NCBI GenBank assembly: GCA_002782345.1
Contig: PFHO01000049.1
Coordinates: 1 to 16,768, forward strand
DNA length: 16,768 nt
Source: Candidatus Moranbacteria bacterium CG_4_8_14_3_um_filter_34_16
Lineage (GTDB): Bacteria > Patescibacteriota > Minisyncoccia > Moranbacterales > UBA2206
Direction: 5' to 3'
The position numbers were made by a program, and so were the translations under genes. The notes under the pieces were generated by a model. It worked only from the letters and a program-made list of their open reading frames with translations. It had not been told where the DNA came from and did not search any database. Below are positions 15,666-16,768 of this stretch, in pieces. Position 1 is the first letter of the stretch. Each line of letters begins with the position of its first letter.

Positions 15666-16076
15666 ATGTTCAAAAAAAAGTTCGGAAAAATTTTCAAAAA
15701 AAGCTTGATTTTCATACCCAAGCTTTTTTATAAAAAAGATTTTTATCAAAGCGAATTTGTTTTGTGGCTTTTATTGTTCACTTTTATCCTTAATGCGATC
15801 AATTGGGTGGCTCCGTTTATTTTTATCCGTCCGATTGACAGAGACATTATATTGCACTACAATGTCTACTTCGGAGTGGACAATATAGGCAATGGCAAGC
15901 TTTTTTTTATCCTTCCATTTGTCGGGCTAGCTCTTTTTTTGTTGAATTTTTTCTTGGCGGATTTTTTTTATCGGTATAAGGAAAGAATTGCCACCTATAT
16001 TTTGTTGATAGCGGCTTTTTTGGTCCAAGTGGCACTTTTAGTGGCTTCTTTAAGCGTTATTATTATTAACTATTGA
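15666..16076 (+). CDS. Three-TM membrane protein of unknown function
   Basis: The 136-residue protein has a basic N-terminus and three membrane segments (about 31-53, 80-101 and 108-134). Between the first two is a conserved-looking loop 'RPIDRDIILHYNVYFGVDNIG' (55-75). The His-Tyr-Asn pattern recalls the loop of SdpI/DUF1648 proteins ('P-x-H-(Y/F)-N-x-x-G'), but the resemblance is short and the family call is inference. I recall similar proteins beside GT2 genes in other CPR genomes; this needs a database check. The stop is 11 nt before the GT2 start, so the pair is very probably cotranslated and may form a complex in the membrane. Start ATG 15666 has only an A/G-rich upstream stretch. Confidence 0.78.
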   Translation: MFKKKFGKIFKKSLIFIPKLFYKKDFYQSEFVLWLLLFTFILNAINWVAPFIFIRPIDRDIILHYNVYFGVDNIGNGKLFFILPFVGLALFLLNFFLADFFYRYKERIATYILLIAAFLVQVALLVASLSVIIINY

Positions 16077-16087
16077 TTTTGGAAAAA

Positions 16088-16768
16088 ATGTTTGATTTTC
16101 CCGATCCTAAAACAAAAGATAAAAAAGAAAGAAAATGGCAAAGGTTGATGGAGATAATCCCCGGATTTTTGACTTGGGCGACTATTTTCGGAATGTTTGT
16201 TTTTTCTTTTATTTTGCCTGTTTATGTCGCAATTTTTGTTATTTTATTTGATATCTATTGGATTTTCAGAACTATTTTTATCGCTTATTATTCGGTTGAA
16301 GGATACAGAAAATTGAAAAAGGGAACGCAAATTGATTGGTGGGAAAGATGTCAAAACATACAATACCCGGAAAAATATCGGCAAAAATTATCCGCCAATA
16401 TAAGCGAAATGAAAAAAATGCTTAAAAAAAATAAAAAACTTTCTTTTAAAAATAGAATGATTATTCGGAAAGAGATAAAAAAAGGCGAAAAATATATAAA
16501 GGAGATAAAAAATATAAAAAAAGAAGAAGTGTTGGACTGGAAAAAAATCATTCACGTGGTTATGCTTCCCACTGCTAACGAGCTGGAAGAGATTATTGAG
16601 CCGGCAATTCAAGCGGTGGCTGATTCTAATTTTCCCAATCAACAAATCATTATTTTGTTGGCGACGGAAGAAAGAGAACCAGAAGAACAAAGAAGAAAAA
16701 AAGTAATTTATTTGGAAAATAAATTTAGAGGAGTTTTTAAAGATTTTTTAGTGACCACTCATATTGTC
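16088..16768 (+). CDS. GT2-family membrane-anchored glycosyltransferase, N-terminal part
   Basis: The frame is open from ATG 16088 to the last base, giving 227 residues of a longer protein cut by the window edge. It has a basic N-terminus, two closely spaced membrane segments (about 27-45 and 46-68), and 'GYRKLKKGTQIDWWERC' (72-88). A charged Lys/Glu-rich helical stretch follows (about 96-150). The GT-A domain then begins: 'KKIIHVVMLPTANELEEIIEPAIQAVADSNFP' occupies 152-183, split here only by the usual strand-helix pattern, and 'IIILLATEER' lies at 187-196. The first strand and helix with 'P-T-x-x-E' fit GT2 processive or polyprenyl-type transferases. The DxD and QxxRW motifs lie beyond the window, so activity cannot be assessed. 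It is the fourth gene of the operon and follows the three-TM gene by 11 nt. Confidence 0.82.
   Translation, partial: MFDFPDPKTKDKKERKWQRLMEIIPGFLTWATIFGMFVFSFILPVYVAIFVILFDIYWIFRTIFIAYYSVEGYRKLKKGTQIDWWERCQNIQYPEKYRQKLSANISEMKKMLKKNKKLSFKNRMIIRKEIKKGEKYIKEIKNIKKEEVLDWKKIIHVVMLPTANELEEIIEPAIQAVADSNFPNQQIIILLATEEREPEEQRRKKVIYLENKFRGVFKDFLVTTHIV

Overview
The window is a strongly AT-rich bacterial chromosome segment that most resembles a Patescibacteria (Candidate Phyla Radiation) genome. The reasons are the compact layout, A/T-only spacers, start codons with almost no Shine-Dalgarno sequence, and CPR-style versions of the proteins: MurJ with a Tyr-Asn in place of the usual Arg-Arg, a divergent MurA, a GT39 enzyme carrying a TDSNADWGQD motif, and a GT2 with an N-terminal membrane anchor. 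TAA, TAG and TGA all act as stops (the first gene and map end in TGA), so the UGA=Gly code of Gracilibacteria/Absconditabacteria does not apply. The exact lineage cannot be read from the sequence alone.

Layout. Positions 1-342 hold the C-terminus of a secreted or surface protein. It is followed by murJ (433-2091, +), which converges on a membrane-anchored coiled-coil protein (2200-3090, -), with a strong hairpin terminator between them. From about 3160 a long plus-strand run carries map, ruvX, murA, mreB, two GT4 glycosyltransferases, holB and ftsQ (to 11246). A GT39-type membrane glycosyltransferase (11344-13224, -) converges on ftsQ. A 56-residue membrane protein (13465-13635, -) lies in what otherwise looks like a 0.7-kb gap. 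A second plus-strand operon starts from a recognisable promoter (13841-13869): a winged-helix/nucleotidyltransferase-like regulator, rmuC, a three-TM protein, and a GT2 glycosyltransferase that runs off the right edge.

How the genes fit together. The main theme is building the cell envelope. MurA makes the first committed peptidoglycan precursor, MurJ flips lipid II, MreB directs wall elongation and FtsQ belongs to the divisome. Four glycosyltransferases (two GT4, one GT39, one GT2) probably make or attach surface glycans. Housekeeping genes (map, ruvX, holB, rmuC) are interspersed.

I see no tRNA, rRNA, CRISPR array, insertion sequence or phage gene, and no clearly novel multi-gene system. 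The points most worth a second look are the 56-aa gene, an in-frame acidic reading frame just after the ftsQ stop, the regulator with an apparently inactive nucleotidyltransferase domain in front of rmuC, the general lack of Shine-Dalgarno sites, and the poorly characterised three-TM protein/GT2 pair.
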